This document shows, piece after piece, positions 32,987-40,870 of a stretch of DNA of 61,799 bases. Every line of letters begins with the position of its first letter. Positions within the stretch are counted from its first letter, which is position 1. A program made the translations under genes and the position numbers. This DNA is from Oscillospiraceae bacterium. Its GTDB lineage: Bacteria; Bacillota; Clostridia; Oscillospirales; SIG627. Where the stretch lies: assembly GCA_015065325.1 (NCBI GenBank), contig SVQO01000012.1, positions 1 to 61,799 on the forward strand. Direction: 5' to 3'. The notes under the pieces were generated by a model. The model did not search any database and had not been told where the DNA came from. It saw only the letters and a program-made list of their open reading frames with translations.

Positions 32987-34291
32987 ATGAGAAATTACAC
33001 AACGCAAATGGATGCCGCAAGGCACGGCGTCATCACTCCCGAAATGAAAGCGGTTGCAAGAAAAGAATACCGAACCGAGGAGGAGATCCGAGAACTCGTT
33101 GCCAAGGGGCAGGTTGCGATCTGCGCGAACAAATTGCACACCTGTATCGAGCCAAACGGTGTGGGCTCGATGCTCCGCACCAAGATCAACGTCAACCTCG
33201 GGGTTTCCCGTGACTGTAAAGATTACGACGTTGAAATGGAAAAGGTTATGGCAGCCGTGAATATGGGCACAGAGGCCATTATGGATCTTTCCTCCCACGG
33301 CAACACCCGTCCTTTCCGCAGAAAGCTGACGAAGGAATGTCCTGCCATGATCGGTACGGTTCCCGTGTACGACAGCGTGATCCATTATCAGCGCGATCTC
33401 GCAACTCTCACAGCAAAGGACTTTATCGACGTAGTTCGGCTTCACGCGGAGGACGGAGTGGACTTCGTTACCCTTCATTGCGGTATCACCCGTAAGACCA
33501 TTGAGCAGATCCGCAAGCACAAGCGAAAGATGAATATTGTTTCCCGCGGCGGCTCTCTCGTGTTTGCCTGGATGTGTATGACGGGCGAGGAAAACCCCTT
33601 TTACGAGTATTACGATGAGATTCTTGAGATCTGCCGTGAGTACGATGTGACCATCTCTCTCGGCGATGCTTGCCGTCCCGGTTGCCTTGCAGACGGAAAC
33701 GATGTATGTCAGATCGAGGAGCTCGTGCGGCTGGGTGAGCTTACCAAACGTGCTTGGGAGCGTGACGTGCAGGTCATGGTAGAAGGCCCCGGTCATATGC
33801 CGATGGATCAGATCGAAGCCAATATGAAAATGCAGCAGACCATCTGCCTGGGTGCTCCCTTCTACGTACTCGGTCCCATCGTTACCGATATTGCTCCCGG
33901 ATATGACCATATCACCTCTGCCATCGGCGGTGCGATTGCTGCCGCAAGCGGCGCGGCTTTCCTTTGCTACGTAACCCCCGCCGAGCATTTGGCACTTCCC
34001 AACTTGGATGACGTGAAGCAAGGCATCGTTGCATCCAAGATCGCAGCACACGCCGCAGATATTGCAAAAAAGATCCCCCACGCAAGAGATATTGACGACC
34101 GTATGGGCGATGCCCGTCGGAGGCTTGATTGGGAAGAACAGTGGGCGTGTGCACTGGATCCCGAAACCGCCAAGCGCATCCGTGACGAGCGCAAGCCCGA
34201 GCACGACGATACCTGCTCCATGTGCGGCAAATTCTGCGCAGTCAGAAGCATGAACAAGGCCCTGAACGGAGAGTATATCGATATTCTGTAA
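32987..34291 (+). CDS. thiC: HMP-phosphate synthase ThiC
   Basis: This 434-residue radical SAM-like enzyme converts aminoimidazole ribotide to HMP phosphate. The C-terminal iron-sulfur site CSMCGKFC (C410, C413, C417) is complete. Core motifs include [16 protein letters not shown] and [20 protein letters not shown] is about 10 bases before ATG 32987; an earlier ATG at 32960 overlaps the thiD stop and lacks a good site. Length is normal for the short clostridial ThiC. It ends the operon; no clear terminator follows. Confidence 0.96.
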   Translation: MRNYTTQMDAARHGVITPEMKAVARKEYRTEEEIRELVAKGQVAICANKLHTCIEPNGVGSMLRTKINVNLGVSRDCKDYDVEMEKVMAAVNMGTEAIMDLSSHGNTRPFRRKLTKECPAMIGTVPVYDSVIHYQRDLATLTAKDFIDVVRLHAEDGVDFVTLHCGITRKTIEQIRKHKRKMNIVSRGGSLVFAWMCMTGEENPFYEYYDEILEICREYDVTISLGDACRPGCLADGNDVCQIEELVRLGELTKRAWERDVQVMVEGPGHMPMDQIEANMKMQQTICLGAPFYVLGPIVTDIAPGYDHITSAIGGAIAAASGAAFLCYVTPAEHLALPNLDDVKQGIVASKIAAHAADIAKKIPHARDIDDRMGDARRRLDWEEQWACALDPETAKRIRDERKPEHDDTCSMCGKFCAVRSMNKALNGEYIDIL

Positions 34292-34401
34292 GGCGGTATG
34301 ATTCGACAGCTTTGATATAAACCATAATAATATCAGAGCTTTCTCCGAAGAAAATTGCAATCCAAAGGGACGGATATAGGTTTTATAAAAAATATTATCT
34401 G

Positions 34402-34430
34402 TTGAATATTGTTTCGTTTTATGCTAAAAT
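34402..34430 (+). promoter_or_regulatory. Sigma-A promoter for the two membrane-protein genes
   Basis: TTGAAT and TAAAAT are separated by 17 bases. It lies inside a longer possible reading frame, which supports the downstream TTG start at 34462. Confidence 0.6.
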
Positions 34431-34461
34431 GAGAAAAAGAAACAAAGAAAGGCGTGATTGT

Positions 34462-35670
34462 TTGAAACTAGACAAAACTTCAATCAAAAACAAAATCAAA
34501 TACGCCGTTCTTTGTTTGCTTCGTGCCGGTGCGGCTTTCTTCTTGGTGAACGTGGCCATCATTTTTGCCGTCTTTATCGGTTCAACGGGTTATTTTGGTT
34601 TTCACATTGAAAAAGAGCTTATCGTTTTACCTTTGTTTTATATTTTGCCCCCGATTCTCTATATCTTTTTTGAAGAATACAATCAGGATAAGAAAGCAAG
34701 AGTGACGGTTTTCTATACACAAAAGCCCGGTATTCTGAAAGCTTTTGCCGATTCATTTCAATCTCGCTATTTTTGGGCTTCAGTGCTTCCGCTTTTGTTT
34801 CTGCTCTTCTTTTTTGACATCGGAAACGTTTTGATTCTGCTTTGTCCCAAAAGCCTGAAACGAATTTTTTTGATCCGAACTTTATTTGAAATATTACTGT
34901 ATTTGATTCCCGAAACTATCGTTTTTCTTTTCGCGGAAGGAGCACTTCGTCGGGACTGGTACAGATGCTGGAAAATGAACTGCTTTCAAGAAGAGAAAGA
35001 GAAAGCAAAATTGAATCCAATCCCCAAAGGGCGGTGCGTATTCAACGTTGCAATCACGGTGTTTGGAGGAGCATTGATTCATATCTTTTTCCTCACCATA
35101 TTGGGTTTAATCGGTTCAATTACTTCTTTGGTTGTAAGAGATGCTTTGTTAACCTTTTTGGCTTTGTTGGCAGTTTGTCTTGTTCCGTTTTTGCGGTGGC
35201 TGAGAGCGGCATCCGCCAAAACTCAATTCAAAAAAAGATTGCTGAAAACTGTACAGGATCACAACTTTCATTTTGAATGGAACGTGCGACCTTTAAAGAA
35301 TTCTCAAGTTTGTTCCGGTCAAGTAGATTTTATTCTGGAAACAAAAAAAGAACGGATTGCAGGCTCTTTTCTTCCCGTTCACAGTAAGCGAGCTGTTATA
35401 TATTTTTTGGATGAGATTTTCTACTGCTTTGAAAAGCGATTCTTCTGGTGGTGGATCTTTTATCCCAAGCACAAATATATATTTGATGCAAATTCCGATC
35501 AAAAGCCGCTAAAAAAGGTTTTGATCCTTACCCAAGAAAGCGGCAACATTCGTGTGGGAGATGAAGACGTATCCAAACCTTCGTATATTACAGATACTGT
35601 AAATGGATACGAAATTCACAGCGAATATACGTTCTTCAATTACATAGACCGTGCGAACAGATTGTTTTAA
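34462..35670 (+). CDS. Polytopic membrane protein of unknown function
   Basis: This protein of about 402 residues has roughly seven hydrophobic helices in its first 255 residues (for example FFLVNVAIIFAVFIGSTGYFGF and GLIGSITSLVVRDALLTFLALLAVCLVP). A soluble C-terminal part of about 150 residues contains an IYFLDEIFYCFEKRFFWWWIF stretch. TTG 34462 follows AAAGGCG. AT-richer than the thiamine genes before it. It is followed 14 bases later by another membrane protein gene in the same direction. I recognise no family. Confidence 0.6.
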   Translation: MKLDKTSIKNKIKYAVLCLLRAGAAFFLVNVAIIFAVFIGSTGYFGFHIEKELIVLPLFYILPPILYIFFEEYNQDKKARVTVFYTQKPGILKAFADSFQSRYFWASVLPLLFLLFFFDIGNVLILLCPKSLKRIFLIRTLFEILLYLIPETIVFLFAEGALRRDWYRCWKMNCFQEEKEKAKLNPIPKGRCVFNVAITVFGGALIHIFFLTILGLIGSITSLVVRDALLTFLALLAVCLVPFLRWLRAASAKTQFKKRLLKTVQDHNFHFEWNVRPLKNSQVCSGQVDFILETKKERIAGSFLPVHSKRAVIYFLDEIFYCFEKRFFWWWIFYPKHKYIFDANSDQKPLKKVLILTQESGNIRVGDEDVSKPSYITDTVNGYEIHSEYTFFNYIDRANRLF

Positions 35671-35684
35671 AAGTGAGGTCAACG

Positions 35685-36317
35685 ATGAAATTACCGAGCG
35701 ATATTCAAAACTATGCAAAAAAGCAAATGGTAAAAAAGATCTTGCTATTTTTGTGTTATTTAGCGCTGAGCGCCCTTATTTTGTGGGGGCTGATTCCGTC
35801 GCTCTCTCGGCATATGGGATTTATTCCGATTCTTTTATTATGTCTTGGGGCAATCGGAGTTTCTGCATATTTTTCCAAGGTTTTCTTTCTCGTCATTGAC
35901 CGTAACTGGAAGGGAAAAATACTGGACGTAAAAGTGGAGACAAAAACCGGTTCCTATTCTCACTACGGAAAGACAAGGCTTTGCGAGAAGAACACCATTC
36001 TTTTGGTCGTTGAAAAGGAGAATGGAAAGCAAATCGGAGTTACTGCCGAAACGTTCGTCAGCAAATCCGAAGGCGGAGAAAACGTACGGATCGGAAGAGA
36101 ATATCAATATGCCGAGCACGTGTTGTGCGGCAAACCTGAAGAATTTCTGAGAAAGTACCACGTTGGTGACACGGTATATCATTTCCGTGGAATTGATCGG
36201 AATCTATACATACCTGCCTCCCTCCAATCTTTAACTACTTGCATCGTGTGCGGAACAGAAAATGACGTTACAAAAGACGTTTGTTACCAATGCGGGCATA
36301 GTCTGATAAAACCATAG
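35685..36317 (+). CDS. Two-helix membrane protein with C-terminal zinc ribbon
   Basis: This 210-residue protein has two adjacent membrane helices (about residues 17-37 and 44-64), then a soluble beta-rich domain with no family I know. It ends in a short zinc ribbon, CIVC near residue 187 and CYQC near residue 200. GTGAGG precedes ATG 35685. Likely co-transcribed with the preceding gene. The zinc-ribbon tail resembles the small tails of many uncharacterised Gram-positive membrane proteins. Confidence 0.65.
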   Translation: MKLPSDIQNYAKKQMVKKILLFLCYLALSALILWGLIPSLSRHMGFIPILLLCLGAIGVSAYFSKVFFLVIDRNWKGKILDVKVETKTGSYSHYGKTRLCEKNTILLVVEKENGKQIGVTAETFVSKSEGGENVRIGREYQYAEHVLCGKPEEFLRKYHVGDTVYHFRGIDRNLYIPASLQSLTTCIVCGTENDVTKDVCYQCGHSLIKP

Positions 36318-36367
36318 GAGAAATGTGATCAGCATTGCTCACAGGGGACGTACATTTTTTGAGTAAG

Positions 36368-36404
36368 AAAAACGGAACCGGTAAAAAAGTTCCGTTTTAT
36401 TTTT
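36368..36404 (+). terminator. Terminator after the membrane-protein pair
   Basis: AAAACGGAAC pairs with GTTCCGTTTT, followed by ATTTTT. Confidence 0.75.
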
Positions 36405-36415
36405 GGATGCGTCGG

Positions 36416-36444
36416 TTGACATTCATTGCCGTTTGTGATATTTT
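36416..36444 (+). promoter_or_regulatory. Promoter of the enolase-superfamily gene
   Basis: TTGACA and TATTTT are separated by 17 bases, 37 bases before the ATG at 36481. Confidence 0.6.
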
Positions 36445-36480
36445 CTAAATGTTACAAACACACAGAACAGGAGTTTTCTT

Positions 36481-37587
36481 ATGTACATTGATGCTTTGGA
36501 TATTTACTATGTACGCCATCCCTTGATTGAACCCTGGACCACTGCCTACGGTTCCGACCCGGACATTCGCTCTGTTATGGTCAAAATCACCAGTGGTTCA
36601 GAAACTGCGTGGAGCGAATCCACTCCCCTGCTGGCACCCACCTATTCCCCCGAAAGTGCTTTTGGAACCTACTATACCGCCAAGGAGTTTTTGGCTCCGC
36701 TGGTTTTGCACAAGGACTTTTCCTCTGCTCAGGAGATCAATCAGGCGATGTCCGTGATCAAGGGCAATCCCTTTGCCCACGCAGCCATCGAGATCGCCTG
36801 GTGGACGATGCAATCCAAGCTGACCAAGACCCCCTTACACACCCTGCTGGGCGGTAGCGATGACGAGGTGGACGTAGGTGCCGATTTCGGTCGTCAGTCC
36901 TCTATCGACGTTCTGCTGGAGCGCATCGACGGTGCCATTGCAGAAGGGTTCAAGCGCATCAAGCTCAAAGCCATGCCCGGTTGGGATCTGGAGATGCTCA
37001 AGGCAGTTCGCAGTACCTTCCCCAAGCACACCTTCCATATCGACTGTAACTCCGGTTATACACCGGAGGATCTGCCCCTGTTCAAGGAGATCGACAAGCT
37101 GGGCCTTGCAATGATCGAGCAACCTCTGTTTCACGCCGATGTGATCGACCACGCCAAGCTGCAGCATCAGCTGGATACCCCCATCTGCTTGGACGAGAGC
37201 CTGACCTCTCCCTATATGGCAGAAAAAGCCATTGAGCTGGGTGCCTGCAAGTATATGAACATCAAGCCCGGTCGATGCGGGGGTCTGTACAATTCCAAAA
37301 GGATCAACGAGCTTGCCCAAGAAGCCGGTATCGGCTGCTGGATCGGCGGTATGCTGGAAAGCTCCGTCGGTGCAGGAATCTGTCTCGAGCTTGCAGCCAT
37401 GCCCAATATGGCTTACCCCAGTGACCTGTTCCCCACCAGCCGGTTCTACACCCAAGAGATCTCCAAGGAGTCCGTGGTGTTCTCAAGCCCGGCAAAGATG
37501 AAGCCCTCCAACGCCTGCGGCAACGCCTTTGTCCCCGAGGAAGACCGCCTTGCCGAGCGCATCATCGAGCATACTCATCTGGAATGA
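36481..37587 (+). CDS. OSBS/NSAR-type enolase-superfamily enzyme
   Basis: This 368-residue enzyme has the full muconate-lactonising subgroup set: KxK at K161/K163, metal ligands D188, E213 and D238, and K262 (NIKPGRCGG). These are the residues of o-succinylbenzoate synthase (MenC) and N-succinylamino-acid racemase. No other menaquinone gene is nearby, so racemase activity on N-acylated amino acids is at least as likely as menaquinone synthesis. AGGAG precedes the ATG. A stand-alone gene between a terminator and the hairpin-array region. Confidence 0.82.
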   Translation: MYIDALDIYYVRHPLIEPWTTAYGSDPDIRSVMVKITSGSETAWSESTPLLAPTYSPESAFGTYYTAKEFLAPLVLHKDFSSAQEINQAMSVIKGNPFAHAAIEIAWWTMQSKLTKTPLHTLLGGSDDEVDVGADFGRQSSIDVLLERIDGAIAEGFKRIKLKAMPGWDLEMLKAVRSTFPKHTFHIDCNSGYTPEDLPLFKEIDKLGLAMIEQPLFHADVIDHAKLQHQLDTPICLDESLTSPYMAEKAIELGACKYMNIKPGRCGGLYNSKRINELAQEAGIGCWIGGMLESSVGAGICLELAAMPNMAYPSDLFPTSRFYTQEISKESVVFSSPAKMKPSNACGNAFVPEEDRLAERIIEHTHLE

Positions 37588-37613
37588 TAAAAACGGTGTT
37601 TTGGTTAAAATCA

Positions 37614-37660
37614 ACCCGTGAAAAGAAAAACTCCCGAAGGCTACTTGCTTCGGGAGTTTG
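37614..37660. repeat. Terminator-type repeat, copy A
   Basis: Bases 37614-37639 are identical to 45616-45641, and the right arm 37648-37660 matches 45649-45661; only the loop differs. It forms a stem ACTCCCGAAG/CTTCGGGAGT. Read on the minus strand it is followed by TTTTTCTTTT. In the plus direction it can end the enolase-family gene. Together with copy B it brackets 37661-45615. Confidence 0.75.
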
Positions 37661-37726
37661 CAAATTCAATTTGTGTTTTCTTTGGCGGTGTTGATGGAGA
37701 GGGTTTTGCTTCGTTCGAGTATGAAA

Positions 37727-37898
37727 GTGAAATATCCTTCGGATATGAAATAATGACCCGAGGTCATTGTGAAATATTCGGCGTTTCACCGAATGTGAAA
37801 TGAAATAAATCCCCCAACGCCCGCAGGCATTTCACATTGCGAAGCAATATTTCACACGCGAAGCGTATTTCACAAATCCCGCACGGGATTTATTTCGT
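37727..37898. repeat. Mirror-symmetric array of small hairpins, array 2
   Basis: Small palindromes (for example ATATCCTTCGGATAT, ATGACCCGAGGTCAT, ATTGCGAAGCAAT, AAATCCCGCACGGGATTT) alternate with a 7-base spacer. The spacer reads GTGAAAT or ATGAAAT at 37727, 37745, 37769 and 37795, and the reverse complement ATTTCAC or ATTTCGT at 37829, 37849, 37867 and 37892. Pairs are centred close to 37812. Same architecture as array 1 but unrelated in sequence. It lies beside the duplicated tRNA-Leu(CAA) 3' end. Confidence 0.8.
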
Positions 37899-37932
37899 TG
37901 AAAAAAGCACTTGCTTTCGCAAGTGCTTTTTT
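37899..37932 (-). terminator. Ancestral terminator of tRNA-Leu(CAA)
   Basis: AAAGCACTTGC pairs with GCAAGTGCTTT and is T-flanked on both strands. On the minus strand it directly follows the orphan tRNA 3' end at 37934-37945, as the terminator at 2294-2336 follows its tRNA. It was probably the original tRNA terminator before the element inserted. Confidence 0.6.
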
Positions 37933-37933
37933 C

Positions 37934-37945
37934 TGGTGCCGGAAG
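37934..37945 (-). other. Candidate attachment site, left: orphan tRNA-Leu 3' end
   Basis: TGGTGCCGGAAG is identical to 45663-45674, the last 12 bases (with CCA) of tRNA-Leu(CAA). No tRNA body follows. This is what insertion at a tRNA 3' end leaves behind. A shorter relic TGGTGCCG also occurs at 45608-45615, so the exact crossover is uncertain. Confidence 0.6.
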
Positions 37946-38023
37946 TTCGTGGTGGGAAAAACTCACCGAAAAGGATAAAGTTCTTTTCCCTTTGAAGAAT
38001 CGGAGGAAAACAGCATTCCCCAA

Positions 38024-38333
38024 ATAACCTCTAAAATAGCAAAAATAAATCTTCCTTTTTCTCTCTCATCGTCTGGAAAACTGGATTTTTGGAAAAAGAA
38101 TTTTTTCCAAGGACTTTCAAGGGGAAACCGCCCTCTCTACCTCCGATCTCCTTGGAAGTTTCTTGGGAATCCGGAGATTGCTTATTTACAATTCAATACT
38201 TTTTAGTGACAACCGCTTTTCTTTGATCGAAAGGCGGTTGCTTTCTTTTTGGAAATTTGCGTGGAAAAAGGCGGTGGAAAAGATTTTTTGAAGGAGATAT
38301 ACTAAAATACTAAAAAGAACGGAGATCGTGAAA
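38024..38333 (+). other. Non-coding left end of the element
   Basis: No gene is apparent. It holds a palindrome TTGGAAAAA-GAA-TTTTTTCCAA near 38090, a terminator at 38210-38250, and an A-rich leader before the Mor-like gene. The palindrome may be a recombinase or replication-protein site; nothing proves this. Confidence 0.4.
38210..38250 (+). terminator. Terminator at the element left end
   Basis: CAACCGCTTTT pairs with AAAGGCGGTTG and is followed by a T-rich run. It would block read-through from the chromosome into the element. Confidence 0.65.
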
Positions 38334-38609
38334 ATGAGTAAAAACTCAAAACCCGTATTGAACGGAGTTTATGAAGCCATCAGCGAATTGATCGGGTTTG
38401 ATAACACGGTCGAAATCTATAAGCATTTCGCAGGAAGCCAAGTGAATTTTCCGACACGACTCTTTTCAAAGGAATTTGTCTTGCAAGAAGCCATCCAAAA
38501 TTACGATGGAACCTCGGCTTCCATCAATAAAATTGCTGTGAAATACAAATATAGCGAGCGTACCATTCGCAAATTGTTGCAGGAGCATTTGGAAAACGAG
38601 GATAAGTGA
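38334..38609 (+). CDS. Mor-like transcription regulator
   Basis: This 91-residue protein resembles Mor/C-type activators of Mu-like phages: YEAISELIGFDNTVEIYKHFAG, then NYDGTSASINKIAVKYKYSERTIRKLL, a helix-turn-helix at about residues 58-82. GGAG lies 9 bases before ATG 38334. It is the first gene of the element and may switch on the genes after it. Confidence 0.75.
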   Translation: MSKNSKPVLNGVYEAISELIGFDNTVEIYKHFAGSQVNFPTRLFSKEFVLQEAIQNYDGTSASINKIAVKYKYSERTIRKLLQEHLENEDK

Positions 38610-38618
38610 GGGATTGGA

Positions 38619-39077
38619 ATGTCAAGCGTAAGAACGGTATGGATTTCCAAAAGAAAAACGTATAGCGAAGTAAAAGAAGATCTGGAAAGAAGGAAACTCA
38701 AACTTATGGATTCCTTAATTTCTGCAGAGGGAATGAGTGAAACTGATCTTGAGTGCAAAACACGAATTTGTCATACCGAAAAAGCCGATGGCAAGGAGTA
38801 TTACAAGTGTTCCATAGCTTACTATTATTTGTCAGACTATAAAAATGCAACGATTGAAAAACTTCAAGAAAATCTTACGAATGCAAAAGAAGAACTGGAA
38901 GAATTGGAAGAAGAGATAGAAGAAATTGAAGATCTGGACGGAGATGAACTGGGTGACTTCGATTTCGAATCCCAAGAGGAATATGAAGAAAGACTGGATG
39001 AATTGGACGAAGAAATATATTTTCTACAACAAGATATCGAAATGATAGAGAAATATTTGAATGAGAAAAAGGACTGA
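38619..39077 (+). CDS. Acidic coiled-coil protein
   Basis: This 152-residue protein has a basic N-terminal part (YSEVKEDLERRKLKL) and a long acidic coiled coil (about residues 78-150) rich in Glu with an EELEELEEEIEEIED run. It follows the regulator by 9 bases. No enzyme motif. It may be a structural or DNA-mimic-like protein; I recognise no family. Confidence 0.6.
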   Translation: MSSVRTVWISKRKTYSEVKEDLERRKLKLMDSLISAEGMSETDLECKTRICHTEKADGKEYYKCSIAYYYLSDYKNATIEKLQENLTNAKEELEELEEEIEEIEDLDGDELGDFDFESQEEYEERLDELDEEIYFLQQDIEMIEKYLNEKKD

Positions 39078-39097
39078 TAAGGAATGTTGATAAAGTG

Positions 39098-39343
39098 ATG
39101 ATACTAAAAGTTCTATTGCTTTTGGCTTGCGTGTTCCTTTTGGCAACAAATGTCGGAAGAAGTCTATTGATGAAGCTTCTTGGCAAGCTTCCGAGAGTGA
39201 TCGGATATGGATTGATTATTGGCTTAATTCTCTATTTGATCTATATTGTTGTCGCTTTGATACTCGCAAGTCTATGGAAACTGTTTTTAATTCTGTTAAT
39301 TGCAATCGTAATTTTGATACTGATTGGGATGATGAAGAAGTGA
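39098..39343 (+). CDS. Small two- or three-helix membrane protein
   Basis: This 81-residue protein is almost entirely hydrophobic: helix 1 at residues 2-16, helix 2 about 35-58 and helix 3 about 61-77, ending MMKK. A GTG at 39095 is an alternative start. AAGGAA is upstream. Holin-like in size and layout, but with no lysin neighbour; an alternative is a membrane-disrupting effector. Confidence 0.5.
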   Translation: MILKVLLLLACVFLLATNVGRSLLMKLLGKLPRVIGYGLIIGLILYLIYIVVALILASLWKLFLILLIAIVILILIGMMKK

Positions 39344-39401
39344 GAGTATAATTGCAAAGTCTATGTTTGCAGTTAAGAATAAACGAGAGGAGGTGAAAAA
39401 A

Positions 39402-39611
39402 ATGGGATTGCTCGGCGATATTATTTTATCCGCTCTTATGAATAGTAGTAGTAAGGCTGGTGATGTTACAAGAAAAAGCTTTAATTATCTTTCAGAAAAT
39501 GATCGTGCAAGGAAAAATAGAGTGTTGATGGATGCTCAACGAAAAGCACACAATCAAGGAAATAAAGAACTGGAAGAAAGAATTAAAGCAGAGCGAAAAA
39601 AATACAAATAA
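39402..39611 (+). CDS. 69-residue protein of unknown function
   Basis: AGGAGG lies 9 bases before ATG 39402, a strong signal. The start MGLLGDIILSALMNSSS can form a short amphipathic or membrane helix; the rest is charged and helical, ending KAERKKYK. No family recognised. Confidence 0.55.
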   Translation: MGLLGDIILSALMNSSSKAGDVTRKSFNYLSENDRARKNRVLMDAQRKAHNQGNKELEERIKAERKKYK

Positions 39612-39671
39612 CACAAAGTTTTAATCAGTATTTTTTCGTTAATTTAATTAATCATTTTGGAGGGATTTATT

Positions 39672-39860
39672 ATGAGTGTTGGAAACAAAAATGCAAAGAA
39701 TTGCTATACTTGTAGATATTGGACTGGTTGCTCAGTTCGAGTAAAAGATAAAACCTTTGTTGACTATAATCAGTCTGAAGAAGCTACTTGTAATTTAACA
39801 GGTTTTAAGAAAAAAGCATGGATGCATTGTAGTGATCACGAAAAAAGATGGGATTTCTAA
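39672..39860 (+). CDS. 62-residue Cys-rich protein
   Basis: The protein has CYTCRYWTGC near the start, a C in ATCNLTG, and a final HCSDH. Five Cys and two His could bind zinc or an iron-sulfur cluster. GGAGG is about 10 bases before ATG 39672. Similar short proteins with CYTCRYWTG occur on Firmicutes phages and islands; function unknown. Confidence 0.6.
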   Translation: MSVGNKNAKNCYTCRYWTGCSVRVKDKTFVDYNQSEEATCNLTGFKKKAWMHCSDHEKRWDF

Positions 39861-39895
39861 CCAGTACATATTAATAGTTAGCACTCAAACCATAC

Positions 39896-39930
39896 AACCC
39901 CGTTTGCATTTGCAGACGGGGTTCGTTTTA
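39896..39930 (+). terminator. Terminator inside the element
   Basis: AACCCCGT pairs with ACGGGGTT across a 12-base loop, followed by CGTTTTAT. It separates the first block of tiny genes from the paralog pair. Confidence 0.6.
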
Positions 39931-39964
39931 TATATACATACAAAAAAATAAAGGAGTGAAAATA

Positions 39965-40336
39965 TTGATAAGCATAGTGAAAATAGAAGAATTTGAAAAA
40001 CTGAAAAGAACCAACATTCCCAAAGCGTTCCGCGATTATGTGGAACGCTATTTTCTTGAAATGACAAAAAGATTTTCCGTAAATGATCTTAGTGGAATCG
40101 GAACGATGTTTGTAATTGAATCTGCAGAAGATATTGAAAAATACGGATTAGAAGCATTTTTATTAAAACACCCTCCTTGTCGAGTGGTAGGAATGACTTT
40201 GTTCGAGAAGAACGAACCGCTATTTATTACACATATTTTAGTAAAAGAAATGGATTCTGCGGCAGTTAATATCTTTTCCGAAGAAAAATATGTTCAACAC
40301 ATTATTTCAAATGTATATAAAGGGGAGGTGAGCTGA
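39965..40336 (+). CDS. Unknown protein, paralog A
   Basis: This protein of about 123 residues starts at TTG 39965 with AAGGAG 8 bases upstream. Two features are shared with paralog B at 40538: a YVERYF helix near residue 28 and LSGIGTMFVIESAED near residue 44. The N-terminal half looks helical, the C-terminal half beta-rich. No family recognised; two micro-genes lie between the paralogs. Confidence 0.55.
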   Translation: MISIVKIEEFEKLKRTNIPKAFRDYVERYFLEMTKRFSVNDLSGIGTMFVIESAEDIEKYGLEAFLLKHPPCRVVGMTLFEKNEPLFITHILVKEMDSAAVNIFSEEKYVQHIISNVYKGEVS

Positions 40337-40420
40337 TTGCGATATTTTATGATCGGATTCTTTGGGACGATGGCGGTACTTTGTATCTGCAGTAGAAAAA
40401 CGAAAAAAGAAAGTAGGTGA
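40337..40420 (+). CDS. 27-residue membrane micro-protein
   Basis: TTG 40337 directly follows the paralog A stop, with GGGGAGGTG 6 bases before it. The peptide has a hydrophobic stretch (FMIGFFGTMAVLCIC) and a basic tail (SRKTKKESR), the layout of a single-pass membrane peptide. It could be a type I toxin-like peptide or a coupling leader. Confidence 0.45.
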   Translation: MRYFMIGFFGTMAVLCICSRKTKKESR

Positions 40421-40424
40421 TAAA

Positions 40425-40541
40425 ATGTTTATGGCATTAACCGTTTCCGTTGTTGCAGTAGAATCTTTGCTGGAAGGCTCAATGTGTGCGATTGCCATTT
40501 GGAGCGGAAGGAAGATCAAGAAAGGAGTGTTGATCCATTGA
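40425..40541 (+). CDS. 38-residue micro-protein
   Basis: This reading frame begins 4 bases after the previous stop, with AGTAGGTG before it. It has a hydrophobic central part (VSVVAVESLL, AIAIW) and a basic end. Its stop overlaps the TTG start of paralog B, so it may act mainly to couple translation. Confidence 0.45.
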   Translation: MFMALTVSVVAVESLLEGSMCAIAIWSGRKIKKGVLIH

Positions 40542-40867
40542 TAAAGGTTTCAAAAGCCGAAGATATTTCTAAAATATCAAATACTTACGTCCGGCAATAC
40601 GTTGAAAAGTTGTTTCATCACTTGATAGACGTATATAAAGAAGAATGCACCGATGGAAATTTGGATTCCGTTGGTGCAATTTTTTGTGTTGAAGCGAAGG
40701 AGAAATTTTTACAACCCGAATTATTTGGACTTGTAAATCCTGTTACTGAATCAAGCTTTGAATATATTGATGAAATCGGAGAGGGATTTTCAGTAGGTAC
40801 GATTATTACTAACAATAGCTTTGCTATTACTATTATTTCTGCAACTACAAATTTTGAAAGGATATAA
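40538..40867 (+). CDS. Unknown protein, paralog B
   Basis: This 109-residue protein starts at TTG 40538 with AAAGGAG upstream. YVEKLF near residue 20 and LDSVGAIFCVEAKE near residue 42 align with paralog A. It has no recognised domain. The next gene starts 3 bases after its stop. Confidence 0.55.
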   Translation: MIKVSKAEDISKISNTYVRQYVEKLFHHLIDVYKEECTDGNLDSVGAIFCVEAKEKFLQPELFGLVNPVTESSFEYIDEIGEGFSVGTIITNNSFAITIISATTNFERI

Positions 40868-40870
40868 AAA

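Noticed and set aside
32927-34360. 477-codon open frame on the minus strand
   Set aside because: It is antisense to thiC.
36481-37587. Confident menC call
   Set aside because: Catalytic residues fit both OSBS and N-succinylamino-acid racemase and there is no other menaquinone gene nearby.
37727-37898. CRISPR array
   Set aside because: Same reasons as the first array: the 7-base repeated unit flips orientation and the between-sequences are hairpins.
37588-37933. Gene in the spacer after the enolase-family gene
   Set aside because: All open frames here cross the terminator repeat and hairpin array and lack ribosome sites.
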